A stretch of 64,000 nt of DNA from Eutreptiella sp. 'Long Island Sound 2002'. Its lineage: Eukaryota > Euglenozoa > Euglenophyceae > Eutreptiales > Eutreptiaceae. The notes under the pieces were generated by a model. It saw only the letters and a program-made list of their open reading frames with translations, searched no databases and was not told the origin of the DNA. The stretch is taken from NCBI GenBank assembly GCA_964036045.1, contig OZ038379.1, positions 68,354,719 through 68,418,718 of the forward strand, in the 5' to 3' direction. A program made the translations under genes and the position numbers. Below, piece by piece: positions 43,864-56,005 of this stretch; the stretch's first letter is position 1; each line of letters opens with the position of its first letter.

Positions 43864-44251
43864 TGTTGTGTGCCGTGTTATACGTGACCAACACTGTGTC
43901 TACACAGACATACACCGCAAAAGTCAAATGTGCTTGTCCGTCTGGTACTGTACCTGCAATTGTACGCTCCATATCCATCCCGCAAACCACTATATCACGT
44001 GATCAGAGTGCGCGAGGCCTCGCGCACTCCGGATGCCTAAATTTGCATTTTATTTTTTATTTAGAGTACATGTGTACACCGAACATGGGACGTCGGACCG
44101 TCATACACTTTCAATGATCCTTCGTCAACACAACGTGAGTTTCAATAACGTGTGGGAGCTGTGTATTTCCACAAACGCCAGTCCTTAGGGTTTTTATGTT
44201 TCGTAGCTAACTCTACTTCGAATATCCTAGGTGCGCGAGGCCTCGCGCACT
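43823..44251. repeat. Three palindrome copies upstream of PAL gene 1 (copy A2)
   Basis: Perfect GTGCGCGAGGCCTCGCGCAC at 43824-43843, 44008-44027 and 44231-44250, roughly 200 bp apart. The 44007-44028 copy has A and T flanks that extend the symmetry to 22 bp. Confidence 0.95.
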
Positions 44252-45623
44252 CAGAGCACCGTAGAATAAAAAAAACGCCCCATTTAGGAACACGGAGTTG
44301 CGCAATGCCAAAACAAGCAATTTATTTCACTACGGCCAAAAAACACGTTCATCAAACATCCAAAAAAATGGTCTTTTTGCAGTATTGAGAACCGCTTCTT
44401 CTCTGCGCATTCAATGCACAAAACAGGGTGCAGTTTGCATGGGCTAAGACTTAATACAAAAAAGCTGACAAAAAGTCGAAAATGACTAAAATTGTAGATG
44501 GCTCTCGAAAAAATGATCAGCTGCAAATCTATAAAAAAAAAACAGCGTTATGGCTTTTGACATCCGAATCTAAAAAAACGATCCGCATCTAAAGAAATGA
44601 AGAAAGGGATAATGCTACCCCCACGCTCCTGCCCTGTCCCTAAAAGCGACATGCAATAGAAACCCCTGATTCTCGCTGTTCGATGCATTTGGAAACAACA
44701 TGATGCCAGCATGACACCACTGCCAACAAGATTGGCTGATGCCAGATGCACTTTCCAAACCTGCTGTTGTAGGACACTTTATATTTTGTGAGGATGATGA
44801 ATGATGCAACCCGTCTGATGGCGCAGGAATGTGTCAGTGTGCAACTCGTGCAGAACACGCCTTCGTTGTGGACGAGGGCTCAAGTGCCATAGATTTTTAG
44901 ACATGACCCAAACAAATACGGAAACAACATCCCTCCTTGTGTGCACCCTGGTCTGCCTATGTTGACCCACAATCTGAAGACATTTGGGAATAGCAACACT
45001 TGAGCATGAAATTCTGTGCAAAACTGTGCACCGAATGAGTAGTACTTGAAAAATACCTCTCACAAGCAACACCAGTTGTCTTTGTGCACCGAATAATGCC
45101 TCTGAATAAAGTCAGAGCAAGCATTCTGGAACTTGGGACTAACCGGCAGACTGTGAAAGCCGCAGAAGAAGCACAAACTGTTGTGTTTGGATGCAGGGTT
45201 GTAAGGGGTTGATAATTATGGCTATCAGACATTGAGGCAGAGCCACGTGGCTGGCACCTGGTACTCTAGAAGAAGTGTACACAAAAAGCCTAGATGAATC
45301 ACTCTGTGTGTGGGTATTCTGCTTAGAAGCTGACGGTAGGGGCGTTTTCGGATTAGTAGTTTCGTAGTGAAACTCCAGATACAAAGGGGCCTCTGATGCA
45401 CTATTGGAGCTTGTAATGCTATGAAAAGCAATACGAAGCACATCTATAATGGAATAGGAACTGGGTATCTTTTTACTCTGCCATTTGATAGTGCACTTAG
45501 AGCCCTCCACTGGGAGCACCTTACCGTAACGATTAAGATTGTGCCCGCCGTCCCTTTCCAAGGTGGCTCAGTACCCTACTTTACAACATTTATATAGTAC
45601 CTGTAATCCTTTGCTATGACGCC
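44252..45623. other. Stretch without an assignable gene
   Basis: A-rich from 44.25 to 44.6 kb with CATCTAAA-type words. A 140-residue minus ORF at 45139-45561 has no recognisable motif. Confidence 0.3.
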
Positions 45624-47954
45624 TCACGCATATACTATGAAGGCATGCGTGTCTAGCAATCGGCAATCAAAGACAACCACAATCCAATGTTTGCCTTGCT
45701 TTCCTGCACCCGCAACATGTTGTGCAGTAGTATTCACAATAGGAAGGCGGCACCTGAGGCAAAAGGCCCCCCGGTCATCCTTATCCTCTTGATGCCTTAC
45801 AATGGCGCGTACGAATGAGTTCCAAGGCATACGGCCGCCCTCCTCGTTGTGGAAAGAAGTCTCCTCCTACCTTTGCTGCAGGCACGTATCGTTCAACGGG
45901 GTATTGTCACCAGAAACCTGCGGGTAGTAGTCTTCCTCTCAGGGCCTTTTGGTGCCGCAATGCATTTTTCGTTATTGAGCTCGCTCAGGGCATCCTGCCT
46001 TCGGGACTTCCGCCGAAAAGACCACCGGTTCCTCATCAACTTCCTGCTTCGTTGTCTTCTGTTTCTTTGTAGGAGGCTGTTGATCATAACCCTTCCGTCA
46101 TGCATTTCGGATGCAGACTACGTCCCACACCATATCCATTCTTGTTGCGCCTAAGATACAAGCTGACACGACACATGTTTCCAAACTCAGCGCATAGGCA
46201 ATGTTCCGCATTGAAGCGTCGGAACTCGTCAAGCAAGTTGCAAACCTCCGCAACCAGCGGCCCTGCTTGCAAAGCTGGCTGAAGCGTGGTGGCCTCTTGT
46301 TCGGTGATTGCACACCGCACACCATTCCAAGACGCTTTTCACCACCAATATCACATCTGATACACCATGTACTCGTCACGCGCAGCTTCCATCCGCGCAA
46401 GTTGCGCCTTTTTTCGGATACAGACCGCGCACAGCCTCACAGGGGTCATGTGACCAATTGCAGAGCATCCGCCTCAACGTGTCCCAAAATGATAGCAACC
46501 GACGCCGCTCGTGCTTCGTCCAAACACGCTTCACACCAGAATCCATTCCCTCTTGCACATTGTTTGTCGTGGAGTAACCAGCCGGAAGAGTGGCCACGCA
46601 TCACAAAGTACCACCGTACCCCTTTTTAACTGCACCGAGGAATTGCTGTGACACAACCATCGTTGACCATTCACGTAACATGTGTCGCGTCTTTTGTTGA
46701 TGCACAATCGTTGATGGCAACTCATGCATACGACAAACTCCTGCGGTCCATGGGTTTGTAGAATGACCCGAGCGTTGGAGCCTTATCCCGGACTTTCTGC
46801 GCGAGTTTGAAGAGGCAGTCTCCGACGTGCATGTCGGAGAACCCCACAACAAGCTCTTCTCGGAAGGCGTCTGCATGATCGGCCATGCCCTTTGTCGGCG
46901 CCAAGAGCATACCGTCCTTCTTCACTTCTTCACGAAGGGCAGCCGAAAACGGACGCACGACTTTCTTGCATTAGGCAGTGGCCACATGCAAAGCCAACGC
47001 AACAAGTGATGTGCCCGGTCACATGTGCCCACAATTTGCACTGTGAAGACTTCTACGGATATCAAGAATGGCCCATCAATGGATAGGTAAGCCTCTCCTC
47101 GACCTCTCCACGCATTACGGATGAGGTTTGGAGTATTAAAGCCCGCAACGAAGCATGACCCATCCTCCCTGACGGTTTGCATGAAGCAATATGGGTCATG
47201 CCTGCCAGGAGTCTCGGGTGCCGAATCGTTGATCCACTTCCCCAATGTCGCCTTGGTACTAGGGGGCGGTGGCCCACGACGCTGGGACCAATTCGTTATC
47301 CACCGGACGGTCATTTTTCTCACCAATGGGTAACCCCTGAAATGCTTCCCGCATTAGAGCAAATGCCCGCTGGCGACAATCACCGGCTAGCAGGTCTTTC
47401 AGCCTCAGTAGCATTGCTAACAGCAAGTGCAGGGTTTTGCCTTGCATGTATGCTGAACGAGTTGTGTGCTGGCAGAATGCGACTTCTCTAACCCTTCAAC
47501 AGCCAGCATTGTTGTCGTCGTACACCCATCCCTTGGTGTCGCAACTTTCATGTGGAACAATCATAACGACGGCCGTGACCTGGTTTGGACAAGAAACGAC
47601 CATGAATGGTTTTAGCCGCCGTGCTTGCAAATTTGTCGGTACAGAAAGCTTGCCTGTCCAAAGTTGCGAACCCAGTGTCCTCATCACTTGGCGCCTCAGG
47701 TGTAGGTTCGGTTGCTGCCGCGTTAATACTACCGCGATAGGTTGCGGGTACGGGGTAGCGGCAGAGATGCTGTTTAGGGCCGCTGCGTTGGGGACGGCAG
47801 TCTTTGAAGAGCACATGCATGCCGTTGTAATGCATGGTGGGATGGTAGCAAACGCCTGCTGCAAGCCGGTTCCCAAGCGAGCAATAGGTGGCTCGCCGAC
47901 TGCCCCACAAACACACTTGTTAGACATTTTACGGTTTGATGAGCTGTATGTCAA
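45624..47954 (-). pseudogene. MULE-like transposase, decayed
   Basis: Catalytic core seen in pieces. YLSIDGPFLISVEVF carries the first Asp, then VGTCDRAHH. After a frame change come TKGMADHADAFREELV and HVGDCLFKLAQKVRDKA (the D...C..H-type block). LPAGYSTTNNVQEGMDSGVK has the TNN..E signature with the catalytic Glu. This order is that of the MULE transposase domain. Upstream (47496-47954) and downstream (45624-46320) frames are Cys-containing and may be the N-terminal and SWIM-like ends, unproven. Terminal inverted repeats were not identified. Confidence 0.7.
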
Positions 47955-48116
47955 GACAGGGCAGGGTAGGGTGAGAAATAGGAAAGTAAGGTAGGTATCC
48001 TATGGTTGAGTAGCCTAAATAAATCTGCTTGCATCTTAATCGGCACACATGGCAACACAAAGCAATGCAACGCAAAAACGGTAGTGCGTTTGAGCATGGT
48101 ACTACATGCATTGCGA

Positions 48117-48290
48117 ATGCCTAAGCCCAACTCAACGGGCCACGCAACAAAGCGTGGACTGCGAGTCCCTAACCCCAACTCCAGGGGGCACGCAACAAAG
48201 CGTGGACTGCGAGTCCCTAACCCGAACACAAGGGGCCCCGCAACAAAGCATGGATTGCGAGTCCGTAACCCCAACTCAAAGGGCGCAACA
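48117..48290 (+). repeat. Tandem repeat, about 57-bp unit, 3 units
   Basis: CACGCAACAAAGCGTGGACT and GCGAGTCCCTAACCC recur three times with small changes. Each unit contains a short inverted pair (CACGC...GCGTG). No gene. Confidence 0.75.
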
Positions 48291-49238
48291 ATACTGAGCA
48301 ATATGGGGTTTTGGAACAAACAAACGAATGGAACACCCCACTTTTCACATTGTGTACCGCAATTCCACTCCCGGGTGTGCCACACGGACACCAAACGTTT
48401 TTGGTTACGGGGTTCCACGCTTCGCCCAGACTCATTGCTGAGTGGGGCACCAGTAGCGTAGCAAAGCTAGCCGCTCCACTTGAAGAGTTGATGGATCGGA
48501 CACAATGGTCAATGTGGCTGGCAGCGCCCTGCGCCAGGGGCCCCTTGTCTGCGGGCTGGCGATTGCATTTAACATGTCTGGGCAACAAACGACATTTGCA
48601 TAATGCCTCGTCGTGCTAATCTGGCGCTCCAGAAGGGGTCTAGAAGGGGCGGGGGGGGGGGGGGGGTGTCAAGCCCAGCAGGTCAGCATCCCCTGTGGGT
48701 GGGGAGCAATCAACCTAGAAAAAGAGTGGATGTGGTGGGAATCCGCAAAGAGGTAGAAATGGGTGAAACAAAGATGTAAATCCAAGCCGGGGGGGAGGGG
48801 GTCAAAATCAAACTTGCTTCATCACCCATGCCATCATGGGGTCCCCGCACACAGCACGTTCCCCCACAGGTGCCTAGGGAATCTCCCACAACACTTTTTG
48901 ACCACTTCTAAAATTTGCGGCATTTGCGCCAAAAAAATATACAGTGCGCAGAAAAAAAATGTCCGAGTATTTTTTTTAGCGCGCAAAATTTTTTTTGGTG
49001 CAGAATATTTTGTTACTAGTGCGGATTTATTTGACCTCAGAAAAGATAAAACCCCTAAAAAAAATAATCCGCATCTAAAACAAAATACAGGACACATTCG
49101 TCAGCAAACCCTGAAAAACAAGGCATGGGGCAGTTTGCGACTTGTGTGTTCGCTCTGCACGCCCCAGTGCCTTCTAAGCCGCCGTTCTTCAGGCACCTCA
49201 TCATTAGCCCCCCCATCAGTGGATTCTAAGCGGCAGGT
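48291..49238. other. Flank with G run and AT-rich part
   Basis: A G run of about 17 lies at 48650-48667, and an AT-rich stretch with TTTTTTTT and AAAAAAAA runs at 48.93-49.08 kb. The end (49.13-49.28 kb) reads as protein-like text that continues across element 3 into 61.89 kb, so this is the left flank of the interrupted BED/hAT-like locus. Confidence 0.4.
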
Positions 49239-49463
49239 GCCTTTGGCTCCTCTAGCTGTCTCTGGTGCAGCCACGTCTTTGGGACAAAGAAAAAGAGAAC
49301 TACTCGACTCTGTAATAAGTTATGACTTGCTTCGGAATATCCCCAAAATGCTTATATTTCGACTACTCAATGGTTAGCAAAACCTATAAAACATGATTTA
49401 GAAAATCGGCTCACAAAACTACATAATTTTTGGGAGGGTTGCACACGAGCAAAAATTTATCTA
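49239..49463. repeat. Duplicated flank plus partial LTR of element 3
   Basis: Direct repeat of 50804-51028. It contains the host flank GCCTTTGGCT...CTTTGGG and the first 180 bp of the element 3 LTR, ending abruptly at TTTATCTA where the (GGTA)n start of cassette X begins. Confidence 0.88.
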
Positions 49464-50803
49464 GGTAGGTAGGTAGGTAGGTATCTTCGGGAGCTCGGGA
49501 TGCCTCCTTTGACGGTGCAGGAAGAAGGTCTTACCAAGGGGACGTCCTGTCCCTCCCACTGCCCTATGTTAGGTGCCTCTTGAGCCGCTCCCGCATGTGC
49601 TTGGGAAGGCATTGTCGCGGCCACCCGGTCCATGTGTCCCAGGTGGGAGGGTGTCCCCACATGTGTCCAGGAGTAGGGCCACATGCCCCCTCCTTCGGGC
49701 GGCAGCTCTGGGGGCTACCCAGCCGTGTGGAGTATCTCTCACCACAAGGGGTATTGCTCCCGCTTGTCTACGGTACGACCGCCTCACCCTTGTGGCTTGA
49801 GTTGCGGGGCCGCTCCGCTTGGCAGGCGACCCCCTCCTGGACTGTGTACCGGCTCGCCTGTCACCGGTTGCATCCATGGCTCCGGGTGACGTTTGCCATG
49901 GTCCCCGATGCAGCCTGGCCGGGCTCGGACCAGCAGCCTTGGAGTACCGCTCCTGCCACTGGCCCGGTGGGTCGGCTGGGTCGCCCCAGTGTGTCCGACC
50001 CATGGGGTGTTGGTTCTTTCCTGTCCCCCGGCCGCCCTACGTGTGTGCGGTGTCCTGGGCCTCCCGGCTCCTGTGCACCGGTGTGCCCGCTCGGTGTGTT
50101 GTGTTGCGTGTGCGGTGTCCTGGGCCTCCCGGCTCTTGTTCTCCGGTGTGCCCGCTCGGTGTGTTGTGTTGCGTGTGCGGTGTCCTGGGCCTCCCGGCTC
50201 CTGTTCACCGGTGTGCCCGCTCGGTGTGTTGTGTTGCGTGTGCGGTGTCCTGGGTCTCCCGGCTCCTGTTCACCGGTGTGCCGGCTCGGTGTGTTGTGTT
50301 GCGTGTGCGGTGTCCTGGGCCTCCCGGCTCCTGTTCACCTGTGTGCCCGCTCGGTGTGTTGTTTTGCGTGTGCGGTGTCCTGGGCCTCCTGGCTCCTGTT
50401 CACCGGTGTGCCCGCTCGGTGTGTTGTGTTGCGTGTGCGGTGTCCTGGGGCTCCCGGCTCCTGTTCACCGGTGCGCCCGCTCGGTGTGTCGTGTTGCGTG
50501 TGCGGTGTCCTGGGCCTCCCGGCTCCTGTTCACCGGTGTGCCCGCTCGGTGTGTTGTGTTGCGTGTGCGGTGTCCTGGGCCTCCTGGCTCCTGTTCCCCG
50601 GTGTGCCCGCTCGGTGTGTTGTGTTGCGTGTGCGGTGTCCTGGGCCTCCTGGCTCCTGTTCACCGGTGTGCCCGCTCGGTGTGTTGTGTTGCGTGTGCGG
50701 TGTCCTGGGCCTCCCGGCTCCTGTTCACCTGTGTGCCTGCTCGGTGTGTTGTTTTGCGTGTGCGGTGTCCTGGGCCTCCTGGCTCCTGTTCACCGGTGTG
50801 CCC
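49464..50803 (+). mobile_element. Minisatellite cassette X, copy 2
   Basis: Starts with GGTA repeats and a 300-bp unique part related to 9486-9790 in reverse, followed by a part related to 10400-10640 and then the 65-bp array. It lies between two copies of the same flank-plus-LTR sequence. No transposase gene. Confidence 0.65.
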
Positions 50804-50806
50804 GCC
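50051..50806 (+). repeat. 65-bp minisatellite, 12 units
   Basis: TGTCCTGGG recurs at 50051, 50116, 50181, 50246 and so on to 50766, an exact 65-bp step. Units differ by a few bases only. Because 65 is not a multiple of 3 and no stop occurs in any plus frame, all three frames stay open for over 300 codons with Cys-rich text. Confidence 0.97.
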
Positions 50807-50848
50807 TTTGGCTACTCTAGCTGTCTCTGGTGCAGCCACGTCTTTGGG

Positions 50849-51912
50849 ACAAAGAAAAAGAGAACTACTCGACTCCGTAATAAGTTATGAGTTGCTTCGG
50901 AATATCCCCAAAATGCTTATATTTCGGCTACTCAATGGTTAGCAAAACCTATAAAACATGATTTAGAAAATCGGCTCACAAAACTACATAATTTTTGGGA
51001 GGGTTGCACACTAGCAAAAATTTATCTAATCATCTCATGTGATTGTTGTCCCTAGTTATTGTCAATGCAAGAATATTCCTAGGGTCATATTACCCAAAAC
51101 AACCAAACAAAACATACACAACTACACACAAGTGAAGCAAAGCACAAAGCAAAATGCAAATGAGGTAATGCACTCCACAGTATGGCATGGGTGCATCTTT
51201 ATTCTCCATGCCATACCTGGTTGAACCTCGTCCCGGGTCACCAAGGTTGGCGGATCATCCTGCCATGCGAAACTGAGAAGCATGGTAAGGTGTATCAACA
51301 AAGAAGAAGGCAAGGGGGCATAGTGCAATGCATATGGTATGTAAGAATGCATGCACGAATGCAATGAATGCATGCACGTGCGTGTTTATCACGAGGTTAT
51401 CAATGCTATGCTTCAACTATACACACACCATATCATTTATGCTACTTGCTCACATGGCACATGTGAATGCATGCATGAATGCAATGAATGCATGCGCACC
51501 ACAATACTTAAACCACTCGCCCATTCTCAAACACACTCCGACAATCTACAACTAATGCACGACGGATGTAGATTCAATGGATAACAAATAATTAAACTAA
51601 GCTCCTTACACAATCTCTACTCAAACTGACGACACAAACCACGAGCATGACCTAAACATGCTAGTCGGAGTTAATCTTGAAGAACATAATTCAGGGAATG
51701 AGAAATCGTAAAGTCAATTGTAATTTGAGACATTCTGGACCACATGAACACTGTCGCAGATCGCAGATCGCGACGCCGGAGCATTTCGGATCGCCGCCAT
51801 TTACAGATCTCACAGCGACGATCCTAAGGCAGCAACAGGTCAAAACAAAACAGAATGAGAGAAGGAATAATTCCAGAAGGCGTCCCAATAGGAGAAATGA
51901 CTTTTTTTTACT
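50849..51912 (-). repeat. Element 3 3' LTR
   Basis: Same length as the 5' LTR, with scattered substitutions. On the element strand it begins AGTAAAAAAAAGTCATTT. Direct ATGAATGCAATGAATGCATG-type words occur twice within it. Confidence 0.93.
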
Positions 51913-51921
51913 CGCCCCCCA
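51913..51921 (-). other. Element 3 polypurine tract
   Basis: TGGGGGGCG on the minus strand directly precedes the 3' LTR. Confidence 0.65.
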
Positions 51922-54900
51922 GACCACCACCACCAGTGGGGTTTCTCAAGGGGGGGCGCCTTCCCAAAAGCTCTCCATTGACATAGAGCAGTTCAAGACA
52001 GAAAGTTTCCAGAGGACCAAACAGCACATGGTCAGCAGACACCGCAGGCCGTTCTGGCATGCCTGGTCACCAGGTCTGGCAGAAGTCCCTGGTGACAGCA
52101 CCCTCTGGTTATACGTAGCAGTAAGGAACAAGCAAGGCATCAATTGCCTGGGGGGTTGAATGCCCCTCCCCCCACTTCCTACAGACTGCAAACTCAACCT
52201 GTCCGGACATCACCACAGAAACTGCACCTGGTCCCATCTGGTGTTACCTTCCAGTCACAGCCAAACAACAACCCGACAGGGCGTTACATCTGAATCTGAA
52301 TTCACCTGGAGTACTGACCACACACACACCTGAGGTTGGTGGCGTCTCAGGGACGTCACGACCACAGAAACTGTAACTGCAGTCAAGTCCCACCCTGGTT
52401 TCCCTCAGTACTGTACACAGCATACGGGACATACAAGGAAGAGACACATCGCTGGCAGGTCCAAAACTGAAAAAGAAGAGGAACACCAATGGAGTCTGCC
52501 CCAGAGGGCGACAGAGAGGGTAGGCAGAGGGCAAGCCAGACTCACCACGTCAGCTGGAAAATCAGAAAATATGTCTATGGACTAAAACACCTGAAAAGGC
52601 CAGAAAATCTGGCAAACGCAAAGTCAATGCAACTCACTATATCGGCAGAGTAAATAACCTACAAGGAGGTACTCAGACAGAATATGGGCTCAGGACTTCT
52701 GTCTGTGGGGAAAGGGAGAAGGCGAACACCAAGAAATGGGTGGACACACCTAACATTCGACCCAATTGCAAAAATTTTGCTCGCTACACTGGAATGCGAA
52801 CGTAGTGTACATCCACCTTCTCAGGACAGTCTAGGTACTGTCAAAGAAATTCACAGTTATCCTGGATGTCCAGGAGAAAGGGTTACACAGAGTACATCTC
52901 AGGGTAAGTGCAGAACACAAGAAACAGAATTAAACAGAAGCAAGAAAGGAATTTATCTACCCCATATCGCGGGGGTGTCGCCTGAGGTATCCCACTCCCT
53001 CAGGAGGGCCAACTTCCTCAAGGCTGGATCAAAAAAAAATAGTAACAGTATGTAATTCAGGGGCTGCTCAGGACAAGGTAGGAGAGCCCCCCCAGGGGGA
53101 AACTCCAAGGATAACCTTAACTCCTAGAAAAATTCCGTTCCATCCAAAAGCATTCAAGAAACTTCAGTCGCAGCCCTGAATCCGGGCATATCCTTCCTAC
53201 CATCATCTCTGCCTTCAACACCGAGGAAATTCAATGTTCGCTGTTCAGGTCAGCACAGAAAATCAGAAGTAAGACAGCACCAAAGACAGTATACAGGGGC
53301 GTAATACTACACGACCGTACAGAACCAGGTTATGGATACAAGACTAGCCTATTCCTCCTTGTGGAGCTCTTCACATTGCGGGTAAAAGAATATTTTCTCC
53401 CACCGGTCGCGGTCGGATCCGTACTCACTTAACCCCTGACCTCCTGATCTCCTCTCCAGTAAAAAAAAAAGAGCCTACCAAGGAACAGCAGGGCTCCAAG
53501 TACCCTCAACAGGAAGAGTAAGCGGGCTGCCCCATGGGGGTAAACCTGCTATACGTATCTGGTACACAGCACAGAGTCAATACATGTTAATCCCAAAGAC
53601 GAATGGACTACCCGAGGTAAGTCCGTTACCATACACCCTACAGCAGGCGGATCACACTGAGGGCCTCAACGTGAAGTAACAGGACAACACAGCTCTGGTG
53701 AAGTAAGCACCTGAGCCTACGTGCAAGGAAAAACACATCCGAAGCTGTACAGCGCTACAACTCATCTCCAGATAACAAAGGGTTTACTGACGGCAAACTC
53801 ACGGGGGGGTTCCATGCGGCAAACTTGCTGTCGGGTTTACTAACGCTTACCAAACATCCAGGGGATACTCGCCAAGGCGGTTTCTATGACATTTTCCCCC
53901 TCCTGGGAATTGCTGCGTCAAAGCATGGCATGCAAGCTCGACTCTCCTCTCCAGAATCTGCCAGCACTCTCTCTGCCTGCAGAAGTAATACCTGCATATT
54001 GCAACAGGTATCATCGCCCAGAGGTCAACGTGACTTGGGCGGTGTGTAGGGGACGCACCAGGGAGAGGACTTGGGTCGCGCCTGCTCCAGAGGACTGGGG
54101 TCATCACCTGGGTCTAACAACACGGATCCTGCTCATCAGGTTAGAGCTGGCAGCAGGTCCGGTACATTCTGACGTAGGTGAACTCAGTGGTGCACGCCTT
54201 GGCTGTAACATGGAACCCCATAATACATTGGCAGAGCGAGTCACGCACCATCTCAGTCATTGATGGGTTTCATGACATTGTCATGCACGAATGAGTCAGA
54301 AAGGGGGGTGCCAAAAACCATCTCAGTTATTGATGGTTGTCATGATTCGTTGTAGGACAAAGGTAGCCAGAGGTATCATTTCATTTGGAAACGCGTCCTG
54401 TAAAGTGTCTGTCAACAGACGAAACAGGTCCCTTCTCCACTGCGGGTTTCCGGGTTTACCTGGTAATGTGAAAGAAAGGGTGCAAAGCTAAAGTCATGTT
54501 CACTGCCATTCACTGGCACAGAAAAATTTGAACCAACAAGAATAAATCAGGAAGACAGCTCAAGTAGGATCGCAGCCATAAGGAAACAACGGGCGTACAG
54601 GACTAAAAAAACTCAAGAACGGAAAATCATTGAGAGACACCCAAGGTGACCTCTTGGGTAATGAACAGAACAAGTAAACTTAGACGACAAATCATCAGGC
54701 AAATTAGGGACTGGGGTTACATGCAAATTGGGGAAGGGTGGTCACCCCTTCAACCCTTGCCAGGCGTTGCCTTACCCCGAGAAGGTACATGCTGGAGTTT
54801 TCTAGGGCAACAGCGGACAACCTGGCCGTTCACGGAAACCCTGCAGCAGTGATCTATGACAACCTCACGTTACCTGAGCATAAGCCACGGCTGGGCTCAG

Positions 54901-56005
54901 GTTCCGGTCTTTGACGCATTTAGCAAAATGAACTAACGGTCCCCGACCAGAATCAGGCAAGGGCAGGGGACTGGCATCAGGGAGCGGTAGAAGTAAACCA
55001 GCGACCAAAACAGTCAATCACACAACAGGAACAAGGTATTACCCAGAGGTACATAGTACTGCAGGCCAGGGCGCTCTGGTTACCGTAAGCTGGGGTTTAC
55101 AGGGGCAAATGTGAACCAGCTCCCAGTCCTTCCTTGCCAGCCTAGGGTACATCTCGAGAGAGCCGAGCAGCCAGACTAAAACCAACCAACTAAGGCTCAG
55201 TCAACACCTTACAAGGTGCACAGTGAGTGATAATGTGTCACTCAACAAACTAAGCACACGTCCTCCAGTGGGGAATCAAAACAAAGCCACAGTGAGCAAT
55301 GCTTCGAAAACTCAGGTATCTATACGGGGTGCTTGGCGAAGGGTAACTTATTGGGTCGTACGTGTCACAAAGAAAGAGTACCCGCTATCAGGGTTTAACA
55401 AGCCGAAAACCAAAAATTCATAAGAACACTCAGAGTTCAGAAATAAAACAGACCTCTGAAAGGGTGCTCCCCCCGTTCGGCTTACATCTTTATCACCACT
55501 GCTCCCTTCGCCAACACAAAATTTGACACTATGCAGTTCAGACGTAATTCAACACACAAAGCCTAAATTAGTTCTGCATTCCCCCTCCACTGGGGAGAAT
55601 AAAAACCTGGTCTGTAGGGTGTACGGGGTACTCAGCGCAAAGCGAGAGGCACGTGTAGACTCTACCATCACCCACACGGACACATACGGGTAAATACACC
55701 TCGGACCGGGACTCACAGGAAACTGTACAGTAATCCCAGCACATGAAGACCTCACAACAAAACCACGTTGCCTAGCCACAGCACTGAGTATTCCCTGGTT
55801 GCTCCAACTCCAGTGCTCCCTACTGATATTCCAGCTTCCATTAATCACTGTAGGTCATCCAGGGCTGTCAATACAGGCCTTACCCATGGGTACCCAGAAG
55901 AAAAGGGGTTGGCACTCAGGCGCAGCCACCAAGCCTCTCTGACGGCAGAAGCTGGCGGCTCGAATACTCCCTTGAACATACCACAATCCTGCACCAGAGC
56001 ACACT
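51922..56005. other. Element 3 interior, no gene
   Basis: No ORF with a recognisable motif. A near-duplicate unit (ACCATCTCAGT(C/T)ATTGATGG) occurs at about 54248 and 54319. Confidence 0.4.

Noticed and set aside
19985-44251. CRISPR array
   Set aside because: The palindromes are irregularly spaced, without unique spacers of constant length, and lie in introns of a eukaryote-type gene.
44957-45232. Possible Tc1/mariner-like HTH fragment
   Set aside because: Only a weak resemblance over a short stretch; no catalytic motif or terminal repeat.
49580-50942. Three overlapping long plus-strand ORFs (436, 333 and 349 codons), Cys-rich
   Set aside because: They are one 65-bp minisatellite read in three frames; no single frame is favoured, and part of each runs into LTR sequence.
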